In this document: positions 38,124 to 46,831 of the stretch, piece by piece
Layout of the letters: every line of letters begins with the position of its first letter
Position numbering within the stretch: position 1 is the first letter of the stretch
Notes under the pieces: generated by a model
Told to the model about the DNA's origin: nothing
The model's database searches: none
The model's input: only the letters and a program-made list of their open reading frames with translations
Position numbers and translations under genes: made by a program
Assembly: GCA_965249645.1 (NCBI GenBank)
Contig: CBDFML010000012.1
Coordinates: forward strand, 992,001-1,056,000
Direction of reading: 5' to 3'
DNA: 64,000 nt
From: CAVOEB01 sp965249645
GTDB taxonomy: Bacteria; Pseudomonadota; Alphaproteobacteria; UBA828; JAPUJA01

Positions 38124-38549
38124 CTAGCTTTGTCGAACGCTGATCTCTCGGGTGCGAGCCTGAAATCAACAAATCTTGCAAACTCCAACCTCGCCAGGTC
38201 GCAACTGGTGCTGACCGATTTAACCGGCGCAAATCTGAGCCAGTGCGTATTGGAGGGATCCGATCTCAGTGGTGCCCGCTTCACCGATGCGGTCCTGATC
38301 GATGCCAACATGAAAGAGACGAAGTTGCATAAAGTTAGACTTGCCGGTTCCAGCACCGCGGGCGACGAGCACTTCTGGCCCACGCACCTTGATGGTGTGC
38401 TTGCACGAGGCGCGGATTTTACCCTGGCGGACTTTCAGGCCGTGATCTGTTCGAACGCGAATTTTCAAAACGCCGTTTTTACGGGCGTGGATTTAACGAG
38501 CTCGGACATTGAGACCGCCGATCTAAAGGACGCCATAACCCACGTGTGA
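38124..38549 (+). pseudogene. Pentapeptide-repeat protein gene, 3' part, separated by the insertion sequence
   Basis: The last 141 codons of the split pentapeptide gene. Read from CTA at 38124, the units continue without a slip: LALSN, ADLSG, ASLKS, TNLAN, SNLAR, SQLVL, TDLTG, ANLSQ, CVLEG, SDLSG, ARFTD, AVLID, then a short break and more units to the stop at 38547-38549. Joined to 35551-36051 the intact protein would have 308 residues. A TTG at 38130 could start an N-terminally truncated product, but no RBS supports it. Confidence 0.85.
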
Positions 38550-38628
38550 AATCTGCTCTGCGCATCGCTGCCGATCACCGTGAGCTGGTCCTTTTGCCTC
38601 GCAGCCATAGACCATGGTAACAAAGCGC

Positions 38629-38719
38629 TGGCGGATGGGGTGGGATTCGAACCCACGAGGAGCTATGAACCCCTGCCGGTTTTCAAGACCGGTGCCTTCA
38701 ACCACTCGGCCACCCATCC
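38629..38719 (-). tRNA. tRNA-Ser (anticodon UGA), with encoded CCA
   Basis: On the minus strand the 5' acceptor strand GGATGGG (from 38719) pairs with CCCATCC at the 3' end, followed by G and a genome-encoded CCA (38629-38631). The anticodon stem CCGGT/ACCGG encloses the loop CTTGAAA, giving anticodon TGA (complement at 38683-38685). The long variable arm and GTTCGAATCCC T-loop are as expected for a serine tRNA, which would read UCA codons. The total is 91 bases. Confidence 0.96.
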
Positions 38720-38876
38720 ATCGCTTTGAAATAACACAGAAAACTTGATTTTATCCAGAGCCTCCCGTCCGCCGGGGCGGGGGCTTCGCTAACCCCTTGA
38801 TACCGCGAGGCTGAGAGGTTTCACTTGCCGCTCGAAATTTGAGGTTAATTGCAGCGCCAAGCAAGGGACTCCCAAC

Positions 38877-39362
38877 GTGAACACACCGAGGCTATTGGCG
38901 GTAAAGTTTTTCGTTCCGGCACTGATCGGACTGGCCGCGTGGGTTATGGCGAGCGGCCCGGCGCAAGCGCCCTACCATGACCACTGCCTCCCCGACGGAT
39001 CGTGCAACTGGACAGATTTGAGGCCCGCCGACTTGCCTGCCACGGTACGAAGGATCGAGTTTCCCGGCGGCTTTATCCTCGATGCCGACAATCCAATGTG
39101 CTGGGATAACCGGTGTGTCAGCTTCGGCGCGGAGCGCGTTGTTGCGGAGAACAGGCGATGCGACGCCGGGATTTGCCCGAATATCTGGATACAGAATTTG
39201 GTCTGCAAGGATCCGTTCGACGGGAAAGACAAATGTGCGTTGCAAGCTGTCAGGGTGATCCGCACGGGTTACAGCTCCAACTACGAGCATGTTTGCTACT
39301 TTATCGCCGAGAACGGTACCAATTTCAGGGTCAATTGCCCCCAGCACCTTCACCTGGAGTGA
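38877..39362 (+). CDS. Small secreted cysteine-rich protein of unknown family
   Basis: A 161-residue protein I cannot place. A signal peptide covers about residues 1-31 (hydrophobic VPALIGLAAWVMA, cleavage after AQA). The mature chain of about 130 residues has ten cysteines (37, 43, 75, 80, 95, 100, 110, 120, 140, 154), an even number that could form five disulfides in the periplasm or outside the cell. The start is a GTG at 38877 with AAGGGA eight bases upstream. The SDR gene follows 23 bases after the stop. It lies just beyond the tRNA-Ser gene, a common site for acquired DNA. Confidence 0.7.
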   Translation: MNTPRLLAVKFFVPALIGLAAWVMASGPAQAPYHDHCLPDGSCNWTDLRPADLPATVRRIEFPGGFILDADNPMCWDNRCVSFGAERVVAENRRCDAGICPNIWIQNLVCKDPFDGKDKCALQAVRVIRTGYSSNYEHVCYFIAENGTNFRVNCPQHLHLE

Positions 39363-39385
39363 GGGCAGGGGAGGGAGGACCACCT

Positions 39386-40126
39386 TTGACACTGGATAAA
39401 ACAATCGTCGTAACCGGCGCGGCGTCCGGGATAGGTCGGGCGACAGCGCAACGTCTGGCATCAGACGGCGCGCGGGTCGTGCTTGCGGATCGCGACGATA
39501 CCGAGGCGCTGGCAAGCGAGCTCCGGGATGGCGGTGGCAAAGCGAGCGCCTGTCTGGCCGACGTTATGGCCGCCGACCAGATCGAGGCCATGATGCACTC
39601 TGCCCAAGCCGAATTCGGCCCCGTCGACGGGCTCGTTAACGCCGCCGGCATATGCGTCTCCAAGCTTGTAGAAGATACGACCGAGGAGGAATGGGATCGC
39701 CAGTTGGGGGTCAATCTAAAGGGTGTCTTTCTGTGTTGCCGGGCGCTCATTCTGGCCATGCGCAAATCCGGCGGCGGAGCGATTGTAAACATCGGCTCCA
39801 CCGCGGGGCTCGTCGGCGGACCACAGACTCCCGCCTACTGTGCATCCAAGGGCGGGGTGGTGCAGCTCACACGCGCGTTGGCTGTCGATCATGCGACGGA
39901 TGGTATCCGGGTCAATTGTGTCTGTCCCGGACCCGTCGAAACGCCCATGCTTACTTCCGTCGGCGAAACCGAATTCGATGTAGGGGTGCTAATCGATGCG
40001 ACGCTTCTCAAACGGATCGCGCAGCCGGGGGAAATCGCAGGCGTGATCCGCTTCCTGCTCTCGGATGACGCCTCGAACATGACAGGCTCGATCATCGTAA
40101 CCGACGGAGGCCAAACGGCGATCTGA
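39386..40126 (+). CDS. Short-chain dehydrogenase/reductase (SDR) family oxidoreductase
   Basis: A 246-residue classical SDR using NAD(P). The cofactor motif TGAASGIG is near residues 11-18, NAAG near 87, the catalytic Ser is in NIGSTAG and YCASK holds Tyr and Lys. The C-terminal PGPVETPM and TGSIIVTDGG are normal. The frame is open upstream through the cysteine-rich gene, but the TTG at 39386 gives the usual N-terminus and has GGGAGG eight bases upstream. The substrate is not predictable. It is probably cotranscribed with the secreted-protein gene. Confidence 0.88.
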   Translation: MTLDKTIVVTGAASGIGRATAQRLASDGARVVLADRDDTEALASELRDGGGKASACLADVMAADQIEAMMHSAQAEFGPVDGLVNAAGICVSKLVEDTTEEEWDRQLGVNLKGVFLCCRALILAMRKSGGGAIVNIGSTAGLVGGPQTPAYCASKGGVVQLTRALAVDHATDGIRVNCVCPGPVETPMLTSVGETEFDVGVLIDATLLKRIAQPGEIAGVIRFLLSDDASNMTGSIIVTDGGQTAI

Positions 40127-40322
40127 CGGGAGGGGGCCGGGCGGCGAGGGCGAAGGCACGCCGGCCTGAGTGAAGCTTCCGCAAATCCTTTGCGTCGCCC
40201 CGGCCCGGAGTTCGGGCGGGCAGGGCGGCCCACACGCGGTGCGCCACCGTAAATCGACAGACAATTACGAGAGGGTCCCGCTCAGGGCGTGGGCCCCCTC
40301 GCGGACGCGGCAATCGACCGCG

Positions 40323-40532
40323 TCAGTCGGCGAGCTTGATGTTCTCGGCCGAGCTTTTGCCGTCACGGCCGGGCTCGAGATCGAACTCGACCCGCTGGCC
40401 CTCGGCCAGGGTGCCGAGACCGGCCCTCTCGACCGCGGAAATATGGACGAAGGCGTCCTTGCCGCCCTCATCGGGAGTAATGAAGCCATAACCCTTGGTC
40501 GGGTTGAACCACTTCACAGAACCTTTAGCCAT
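40323..40532 (-). CDS. cspA: Cold-shock-domain protein
   Basis: A 69-residue CspA-type RNA chaperone. RNP1 KGYGFI and RNP2-like DAFVHISAVE are both present in the single five-stranded OB fold. It binds single-stranded RNA and DNA and melts RNA secondary structure. A GAGGGATGAG RBS lies just before the ATG at 40532. The long AT-richer upstream stretch (to 40806) likely holds its promoter and leader and the promoter of the divergent methyltransferase. Confidence 0.95.
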   Translation of the reverse strand: MAKGSVKWFNPTKGYGFITPDEGGKDAFVHISAVERAGLGTLAEGQRVEFDLEPGRDGKSSAENIKLAD

Positions 40533-40806
40533 CGAAACTCATCCCTCATAACGTTTCTTTGCGTCCTCGCACCTCGCTCGGACGAATTACAGTTTACCGA
40601 TGTCCTGGGGTATGGCCGCTTTGTCGGCGTGTGACGCAGCATTTAATACGCCGAGGTCGTCGTAGACTGATCCAGCACAAATAGGCGGTTGGTGGTCCAA
40701 TTGCAATCTATTTTTCCACCCGCCGGACTGCGCGAGCGACCAATTTCCACTGGCGAATTCGTATGACTTGCCGCCCGTTGCACCCGCCATTATCGTCACT
40801 CCTGCC

Positions 40807-41823
40807 ATGACAGATCCCATCACCGACGTTCGCGATATCTCGAAGCTTGGCTACGGCTTCATCGTCTCCAAGGCACTGTTTGCCGCCCTCGATGTCGATA
40901 TTTTCAGCCGTCTGTCCGACAGCCCGTCCACTTTGGCCGAACTGGCAGCCACGACCGGCATCGCCGAGAACCGGCTAACCACCTTGCTCACTGTGCTGGT
41001 TTCGGTCGGGTTGCTCGCCAAGCAAGACGACCGCTATGCCAACGCCCCGGCGTGCGAAAACTATCTGGTACGCGGCGCGCCGCTCTATTACGGCGACTAT
41101 TTCCGCCACCAGATCGCGCGCCAGATCTATCCTCTGCTGCTCGGCCTCGACGACGCACTCGCGGGCACCGGCAGCGTCGGCGGCGCTGATAGCTACGAGG
41201 CATGGCTCGAAACCTCGGAACAGGCCGAACTGTTCAGCCGCTCCCAGCATGTCGGCTCGCTGGGACCGGCGAGCGTGCTGGCGAAGCAGGTCGACCTCGC
41301 CGGTCGGCGAACGTTGCTCGATGTAGCGGGCGGCACAGGCGCCTTTGCCATCGCGCTATGCCGCACCAATCCTAAGCTTCGCGCGACCATCCTCGATTTC
41401 CCCAAGGTCGTCGCGCTGACGCGAAATTACATCGCCGAGGCGGGATTCGAGGCGCGGATTGACACGCTGGGCGGTAACGCGCTGACCACCGACTGGCCCA
41501 GCGGCCAGGACACGGTCCTGATGTCCTATCTGCAAAGCGCTGTTGCCGGCGATCAGATCGACGAGTTGAACGTCCGTGCTTATAGCGCGCTCGATCCGGG
41601 CGGCCTCGTTCTGGTGCACGACTTCATGGCCGAGGACGACCTTACCGGGCCTTCCGTCGCAGCCTCCTTTATGCTGGTTAGCCTCAGTTTCGACCCCGGC
41701 ACGGTCTGCCTTACCCCGAGCCTGGTCGGTGAAAAACTCTCTGCGGCGGGGTTCGGGGGTGTGACGACCCGCGACCTGATACCGGGCATCACGAAGCTCA
41801 CGACCGCGGTCAAGTCCGCCTGA
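40807..41823 (+). CDS. SAM-dependent methyltransferase, O-methyltransferase family 2 type
   Basis: A 338-residue protein with an N-terminal winged-helix dimerisation part (LAELAATTGIAENRLTTLLTVLVSVGLL) and a C-terminal Rossmann methyltransferase with LLDVAGGTGAFAIALCR as the SAM loop near residue 170. This plan is shared by small-molecule O-methyltransferases such as hydroxyneurosporene and acetylserotonin methyltransferases. The acceptor is unknown. The ATG at 40807 is chosen over an upstream in-frame start at 40768 because MTDPITDVRDISK is the natural family beginning. It stands alone. Confidence 0.82.
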   Translation: MTDPITDVRDISKLGYGFIVSKALFAALDVDIFSRLSDSPSTLAELAATTGIAENRLTTLLTVLVSVGLLAKQDDRYANAPACENYLVRGAPLYYGDYFRHQIARQIYPLLLGLDDALAGTGSVGGADSYEAWLETSEQAELFSRSQHVGSLGPASVLAKQVDLAGRRTLLDVAGGTGAFAIALCRTNPKLRATILDFPKVVALTRNYIAEAGFEARIDTLGGNALTTDWPSGQDTVLMSYLQSAVAGDQIDELNVRAYSALDPGGLVLVHDFMAEDDLTGPSVAASFMLVSLSFDPGTVCLTPSLVGEKLSAAGFGGVTTRDLIPGITKLTTAVKSA

Positions 41824-42030
41824 CGTCGCGTACGGGGCCTCTCGTCGCAAGCTGCCCGGTGTTCCTTGCGAGACAGGGACGACCGTCCTATCGTAACCAT
41901 CTAGCAACCGGGTCCGCCCTCGATCCGCGCCCACGGGTGCCGGCCAAAGCGACTGCCATCGTGGGAGTGGGCCGCAGCGCCCGGATGCCGGCGAATTTCG
42001 ACGCCACTCAATCATCGCTGGAGGTTTACC

Positions 42031-42702
42031 ATGAAACGATTCCTGGCCGCGTCGGCGCTTGCGGCGTTTCTCGCACTTCCAGCCGTTGCGGGCACTCCCC
42101 AGTCAGGCTGGAACGCCTATCTTGCAGGCAACTACGCCAAGGCTTACGCCGAACTCAAGCCCTTGGCCGACGGCGGCCATCCCGCGGCGCAGTACTACCT
42201 CGCCACCATTTACGCACACGGCAAGGGCGTCGCACGCGACGAAGCCATGGCGATTGACCTCTATCGCACGGCGGCCGAGCGCGGCCATGGCGGAGCCCAG
42301 TTCGCCCTCGGCTTCACGCTCTATCAGGCTGGCGATCACGCCGCTGCCGCGTTGTGGCTCAGCCAGGTCGCGCGGGTCAACGCGACGGCAGCCTCCCTGG
42401 TCGGGCAAATGTATTTGACCGGCAGGGGTGTCTTTCAGGACGACGAGACCGCCTTCCGCTACCTCTCACCGGCCGCGGACGCCGGCAATCGCGATGCCCA
42501 GTATTTCCGGGCGGTGATGTATGCCGACGGCAGGGGAACCTATCAGGACCTCGTCGAAGCCTATGCCTGGCTCAGTATTCTGTCCTTCCGGGGCCATCCC
42601 GGTGCCGAGCCCAAACTCGAAGCGGTCAAGGCTCAGCTTCCGGAAGAGGACATGTACGCCGCCGACGCCCGGGCCGGCACCCTGGTACTCCAGTTGCCGT
42701 AG
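42031..42702 (+). CDS. Secreted Sel1-repeat protein
   Basis: A 223-residue exported protein: signal peptide 1-20 (ending AVAG), then Sel1-like tetratricopeptide repeats (GHPAAQYYLATIYAHGKGVARDEAMAIDLYRTAAERG; NATAASLVGQMYLTGRGV; NRDAQYFRAVMYADGRG). Such alpha-helical solenoids bind partner proteins in the periplasm. The start has GGAGGTTTACC eight bases upstream. It is upstream of mltB and may belong to the cell-envelope run, but no function is implied by the repeats alone. Confidence 0.85.
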   Translation: MKRFLAASALAAFLALPAVAGTPQSGWNAYLAGNYAKAYAELKPLADGGHPAAQYYLATIYAHGKGVARDEAMAIDLYRTAAERGHGGAQFALGFTLYQAGDHAAAALWLSQVARVNATAASLVGQMYLTGRGVFQDDETAFRYLSPAADAGNRDAQYFRAVMYADGRGTYQDLVEAYAWLSILSFRGHPGAEPKLEAVKAQLPEEDMYAADARAGTLVLQLP

Positions 42703-42822
42703 CCCGCCTGGCCCGACGCGGGCGATTTTGCTGGCAGATTTTGATCGCCGTGCCGGCGCCAAATCATGTAAGTAGGACGAGCGCGCCCGTACCGGCGCGA
42801 TCACTGCCGGGAGGGCAACTCA

Positions 42823-43806
42823 GTGCAGGTGTGGATCAGACGTTGCGGAGCGTTGTTTCTGGCTGCGGGTCTCGTTTTTTCAACAGCGCAAGCAGACGAA
42901 GCAGCGATCGATTTCAATGTCTGGCTCGAGGCCGTGCGCACCGAAGCCTCCGGGCGGGGGGTCTCTGACGCCATCATCGAGGCCGCGCTCACCGGAATAG
43001 CGCCAATTCCCCGCATCATCGAACTCGACCGCGCCCAGCCCGAATTTACCCTCACTTTCGAGCAATATCTTGAACGCGTCGTGCCCGATGCCCGGGTGGC
43101 AAAGGGCCGCCAAATGCTCGGCGCCAACCGCGCGCTCCTGGACGAAGTCGGCGCCGCTTACGGTGTGCGACCCCGCTTCATCGTCGCCTTGTGGGGTATC
43201 GAAACCGATTTTGGCCGCCTAACCGGCGGCTTCTCGGTCGTCGAGGCACTTGCAACTCTGGCGTATGACGGCCGAAGAAGTGAGTTTTTTCGCAAAGAGT
43301 TATTCGACGCTCTTCAAATTTTAAACGAGGGTCATATCAGCCCAGCTGACATGACCGGATCTTGGGCGGGGGCGATGGGGCAAAGCCAGTTCATGCCATC
43401 GAGTTTCCTCGGCTTTGCCCAGGATTACGACAAGGATGGCCGTCGCGATATCTGGACGACAAAAGCTGATGTCTTCGCCTCCGCCGCCAACTACCTGGCG
43501 AATTACGGGTGGGCCAACGATCAGACTTGGGGCCGAGAGGTTCGCCTGCCGGCCAACCTCGATCCCACTCTCATCGGGCTCGACGTCAAGCGTTCGCCGG
43601 CGGACTGGCAGAGCCTGGGAGTGCGCTGCGCCGACGGGCGCGATCTGCCGGTGCGCGCCATGGCGGGTTCGATCGTGCTGCCCGACGGCGAAGGCGGCCG
43701 TGCCTTCCTCGTCTACGGCAATTTCGAGACCATTCTGCGCTGGAATCGCTCGACATATTTTGGAATTGCCGTCGGGCACCTTGCCGACCGGATCGCCGGA
43801 CGCTAA
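42823..43806 (+). CDS. mltB: Lytic murein transglycosylase B family protein
   Basis: A 327-residue periplasmic lytic transglycosylase that cleaves glycan strands to give 1,6-anhydro ends. A signal peptide covers 1-24. The catalytic Glu127 lies in ALWGIETDFGR, and GAMGQSQFMPSSF and DYDKDGRRDIW are the other family motifs. No lipobox is seen, so it is soluble or membrane-anchored by its signal. The start is a GTG at 42823 after GGGAGGG. It begins a conserved alphaproteobacterial order: mltB, rlpA, dacC, tmk, holB, metG, tatD. Confidence 0.93.
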   Translation: MQVWIRRCGALFLAAGLVFSTAQADEAAIDFNVWLEAVRTEASGRGVSDAIIEAALTGIAPIPRIIELDRAQPEFTLTFEQYLERVVPDARVAKGRQMLGANRALLDEVGAAYGVRPRFIVALWGIETDFGRLTGGFSVVEALATLAYDGRRSEFFRKELFDALQILNEGHISPADMTGSWAGAMGQSQFMPSSFLGFAQDYDKDGRRDIWTTKADVFASAANYLANYGWANDQTWGREVRLPANLDPTLIGLDVKRSPADWQSLGVRCADGRDLPVRAMAGSIVLPDGEGGRAFLVYGNFETILRWNRSTYFGIAVGHLADRIAGR

Positions 43807-43895
43807 ACTCCACCATCCCTTGGGGTGTTTGGGGGCACGCCTACAAGATGCTGAGTCGTTCATGGGTGCCTAACTGGGCATGGATAGCTAATCGG

Positions 43896-44855
43896 ATGCG
43901 CCCGCTGGCTGGCGCCGCAGCCTTGCTGCTTGCCGGCAGCCTGCTCGCGGCCTGCGCAGAAACCGAGTTCGCCGTTCATGCGGCAAAGAGCCTTGCGGGG
44001 CTCGAAGACGACGCGACACCGGGGCAGGGCCGCTTCAAGGTCGGCTCACCCTATGAGGTCAGAGACGTCTGGTACTATCCCGCCGTCGACCCCTTCTACG
44101 ACGAGACGGGCATCGCATCCTGGTACGGCGATCCGTTTCACGGTCGCGTCACCGCCAACGGCGAAATCTACGACATGAACGCCCTGACGGCCGCCCATAA
44201 GACGCTGCCGCTGCCGACCTTTGTCCGCGTCACCAATCTCGAGAACGGACGCTCGATTGTGGTTCGGGTTAACGATCGGGGGCCCTTCGTCCATGGTCGG
44301 ATCATCGATATGTCGCGCCGCGGCGCCCAGTTGCTGAGTTTTGACATGGCAGGCACGGCCAAGGTCCGCGTCACGGTCCTGCCGCCCGACGAACAGGAGC
44401 CCGAGACCCGCCAGGCCATGCTCGATAAAATGGGCGGTCAGGTGATCGTGGCCGAGGCGGATCCCGTCACGCGCACCGACGTGGGTGCAGGCAGCGACGA
44501 GCCGGTCGTGATGGCCGTGCCGACGGGTGAGGTGTCCGTTGCCACCCTCGACACACCGGGAGACGCTGAGATGCTGGTCGGCGCCGTCGACCCTCCAGCG
44601 GATTTCGCGGCCGCTCCTACTGAAGCACCGCGGATGTTCGTTCAGGCGGGAGCATTTTCGAATTCGGACAACGCGCACCTTCTGGAAGCAAAGATCGCCT
44701 CAGTGGGGCCGGCCCAGGTAACCGAGGTCATCATCGACGAGCGCCTGTTTTTCCGGGTGCGCCTCGGCCCCTTCGACGATCTCGGCCAGGCCGACGCTGC
44801 TCTCGAACGGCTGATCGAGCTCGGCCACCCCCAGGCCCGGTTGATCGTCGACTAA
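43896..44855 (+). CDS. rlpA: RlpA family septal-ring lipoprotein with SPOR domain
   Basis: A 319-residue lipoprotein. The signal ends in the lipobox LLAAC near residue 20. A double-psi beta-barrel domain (ETGIASWYGDPFHGRVTANGE ... VVRVNDRGPFVHGRIIDMS) follows, then a Pro/Thr linker and a C-terminal SPOR domain (RMFVQAGAFSN to the end) that binds denuded glycan at the septum. RlpA proteins are lytic transglycosylases for naked glycan strands. The frame opens further upstream; ATG 43896 places the lipobox correctly, and ATG 43848 is an alternative. Confidence 0.92.
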   Translation: MRPLAGAAALLLAGSLLAACAETEFAVHAAKSLAGLEDDATPGQGRFKVGSPYEVRDVWYYPAVDPFYDETGIASWYGDPFHGRVTANGEIYDMNALTAAHKTLPLPTFVRVTNLENGRSIVVRVNDRGPFVHGRIIDMSRRGAQLLSFDMAGTAKVRVTVLPPDEQEPETRQAMLDKMGGQVIVAEADPVTRTDVGAGSDEPVVMAVPTGEVSVATLDTPGDAEMLVGAVDPPADFAAAPTEAPRMFVQAGAFSNSDNAHLLEAKIASVGPAQVTEVIIDERLFFRVRLGPFDDLGQADAALERLIELGHPQARLIVD

Positions 44856-44945
44856 GGCGGTCGGGCAACCATCGAAAATCGTTATCGCCTAGTGGCCAGC
44901 CGGCGCTTGCTGCCTGTATAGTCGGCCCGACCGACCCTCGTTCTC

Positions 44946-46151
44946 ATGCTTGCGAGTCTCGCGATGCGTTGCCCTGCTCCCGATCGTTTCCCGACCCGTC
45001 GCGGCCCCCTGAGCCGGACCCTGTTCAGCCTGATTGCCGCTCTCTGTCTGGCGATCGCGGCGGGCGTACCACGGGCCGCGTCCTTCGAGAGCGAGGGGAG
45101 CAACGCAATCCTGGTTGATTTTGCCACCGGCGCGGTGCTTTACGAAATGAATGCCGACCAGCCCATGCCGCCCGCCTCCATGAGCAAGTTAATGACCGTC
45201 TACATGGTGTTTGAGGAACTCGCAGCAGGGCGCTTGTCGCTGCAGGACAGCTTCCGGGTCAGCGAAGGGGCGTGGCGCAAGGGCGGCTCGAAAATGTTCG
45301 TCGAGGTCGATTCACGGGTCACCGTCGAGGATTTGTTGCGCGGCGTGATCGTCCAGTCGGGCAACGACGCCTGCATCGTTCTGGCCGAGGGCCTCGCCGG
45401 CTCGGAACAGGCATTTGCCGACCAGATGAACGAAAAGGGGCGCGCCCTGGGCATGACGAACAGCCATTTCACCAACGCGACCGGCTGGCCGGACCCACGA
45501 CACGAGATGTCGTCTCGCGATCTGGCCATTCTCACCCATCGCCTGATCCGGGATTTCCCCCAGTATTACGGCTATTTCAGCGAGCTCGAATTTACCTTCA
45601 ACGGGATACGCCAGGGCAACCGCAACCCGCTGCTTTACAAAAATGTCGACGCGGACGGCCTGAAGACGGGTCACACCGAGGCCTCCGGTTACGGCCTGAC
45701 GGCGTCGGCGGTGCGTGACGACCGCCGTCTGATTCTCGTGGTCAACGGACTCGAGAGCGTCAATCAACGCTCGGAAGAGGCCGAACGCATGCTCGATTAC
45801 GGGTTTCGGGAGTTCGACAATTATTTGCTGTTTGAACCCGGCGAGTTGGTGACCGAGGCGCTCGTCTGGCTCGGTGACGCGCCCAGCGTGCCCCTGGTAA
45901 TCGAGCGCGAAGTCCTGGTCACCATGGCGCGCAGTGCGCGGGACGACATGAAGGTGGTCGCGGTCTATGACGGGCCCGTGCCAGCACCGGTCGAGAAGGG
46001 CACGCTGCTGGCAACGCTCACCATCGAGGCACCGGGCATGCGCACCATCGAGGCACCGCTCTTGGCGGGGACCGATATTCGGGAGTTGTCGACCTTCGCG
46101 CGTATCAGTGCCGCGCTCAATTATTTGCTCTGGGGGCCCGCAGGCCGCTAG
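44946..46151 (+). CDS. dacC: D-alanyl-D-alanine carboxypeptidase (PBP5/6 family)
   Basis: A 401-residue low-molecular-weight PBP that trims the terminal D-Ala from pentapeptides and so limits crosslinking. A signal peptide covers about 1-45. The active-site serine is Ser78 in SMSK, with SGN in VQSGND and KTG in LKTGHTEASG. The C-terminal PBP5-associated beta domain is followed by a short amphipathic tail (ISAALNYLLWG) that would anchor it to the inner membrane. ATG 44964 is an alternative start. tmk begins 32 bases downstream. Confidence 0.93.
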   Translation: MLASLAMRCPAPDRFPTRRGPLSRTLFSLIAALCLAIAAGVPRAASFESEGSNAILVDFATGAVLYEMNADQPMPPASMSKLMTVYMVFEELAAGRLSLQDSFRVSEGAWRKGGSKMFVEVDSRVTVEDLLRGVIVQSGNDACIVLAEGLAGSEQAFADQMNEKGRALGMTNSHFTNATGWPDPRHEMSSRDLAILTHRLIRDFPQYYGYFSELEFTFNGIRQGNRNPLLYKNVDADGLKTGHTEASGYGLTASAVRDDRRLILVVNGLESVNQRSEEAERMLDYGFREFDNYLLFEPGELVTEALVWLGDAPSVPLVIEREVLVTMARSARDDMKVVAVYDGPVPAPVEKGTLLATLTIEAPGMRTIEAPLLAGTDIRELSTFARISAALNYLLWGPAGR

Positions 46152-46183
46152 GGGCCAACACGGCCAGCGGGCCGGGGAGAGAC

Positions 46184-46831
46184 ATGGCGCAGGGCTGCTT
46201 CATCACGCTCGAGGGCGGCGAGGGCACCGGCAAATCGACCCAAGTGACCCGGCTTTGTGCGGCCCTGGCTGCGCGCGGTATCGAGGCCATTGCCACCCGC
46301 GAGCCCGGCGGCAGCCCGGCGGCTGAAGCGATCCGCACGCTGCTCGTCGGTCAGAGCGAAGGCGGACGCTGGGATCCCGTGAGCGAAACCCTGCTTCAGT
46401 TTGCCGCGCGCGCCGATCACCTGCGGCGCACCATCCTGCCCGCGCTCGAACGCGGCGTCTGGGTCGTCAGCGACCGCTTCGCCGATTCCACGCGGGCCTA
46501 TCAGGGCGCGGGGCTCGGCGTGCCGAGCGACCATATCGAAACGCTCTACCACATGATAATGGACGATTTCGCGCCCAACCTGACGCTGATCCTCGATCTG
46601 CCGGTCGAGACCGGGCTCGCCCGGGCGACGGAGCGCGACGCGGGACGCTCGGCGCATTACGAACGCCTGCCGCGCACGTTTCACGAAAACGTTCGCGCCG
46701 CCTTTCTTGCAATTGCCGCCCGCGATCCCGGTCGTTGTGCCGTGCTCGACGCCGGCACCGATGCCGACAGCCTTCACGAGGCGGTGATCGGTGTCGTAAA
46801 CGAACGGCTGGGGCTGCCGGACGATGGCTGA
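46184..46831 (+). CDS. tmk: Thymidylate kinase
   Basis: Tmk phosphorylates dTMP to dTDP for DNA synthesis. The 215-residue protein has the P-loop in LEGGEGTGKST near 9-19, the DRY-like DRFADSTRAYQG block, and the LID region with RATERDAGR. A GGGGAGA RBS precedes the ATG. The final eight bases overlap holB, so the two are translationally coupled, linking dTTP supply to replication. Confidence 0.96.
   Translation: MAQGCFITLEGGEGTGKSTQVTRLCAALAARGIEAIATREPGGSPAAEAIRTLLVGQSEGGRWDPVSETLLQFAARADHLRRTILPALERGVWVVSDRFADSTRAYQGAGLGVPSDHIETLYHMIMDDFAPNLTLILDLPVETGLARATERDAGRSAHYERLPRTFHENVRAAFLAIAARDPGRCAVLDAGTDADSLHEAVIGVVNERLGLPDDG

Noticed and set aside
36070..38158. GGTGCGAG on both sides of the insertion sequence as a possible target duplication
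   Set aside because: The copies (36070-36077 and 38151-38158) do not abut the inverted repeats and encode common pentapeptide-unit codons.
38809..38818. GGCTGAGAGG resembling part of a TPP riboswitch
   Set aside because: Only the CTGAGA hexamer fits; the required downstream ACC...GAACCTGA...ATGCCAGCG helix is missing and the gene that follows is not a thiamine gene.
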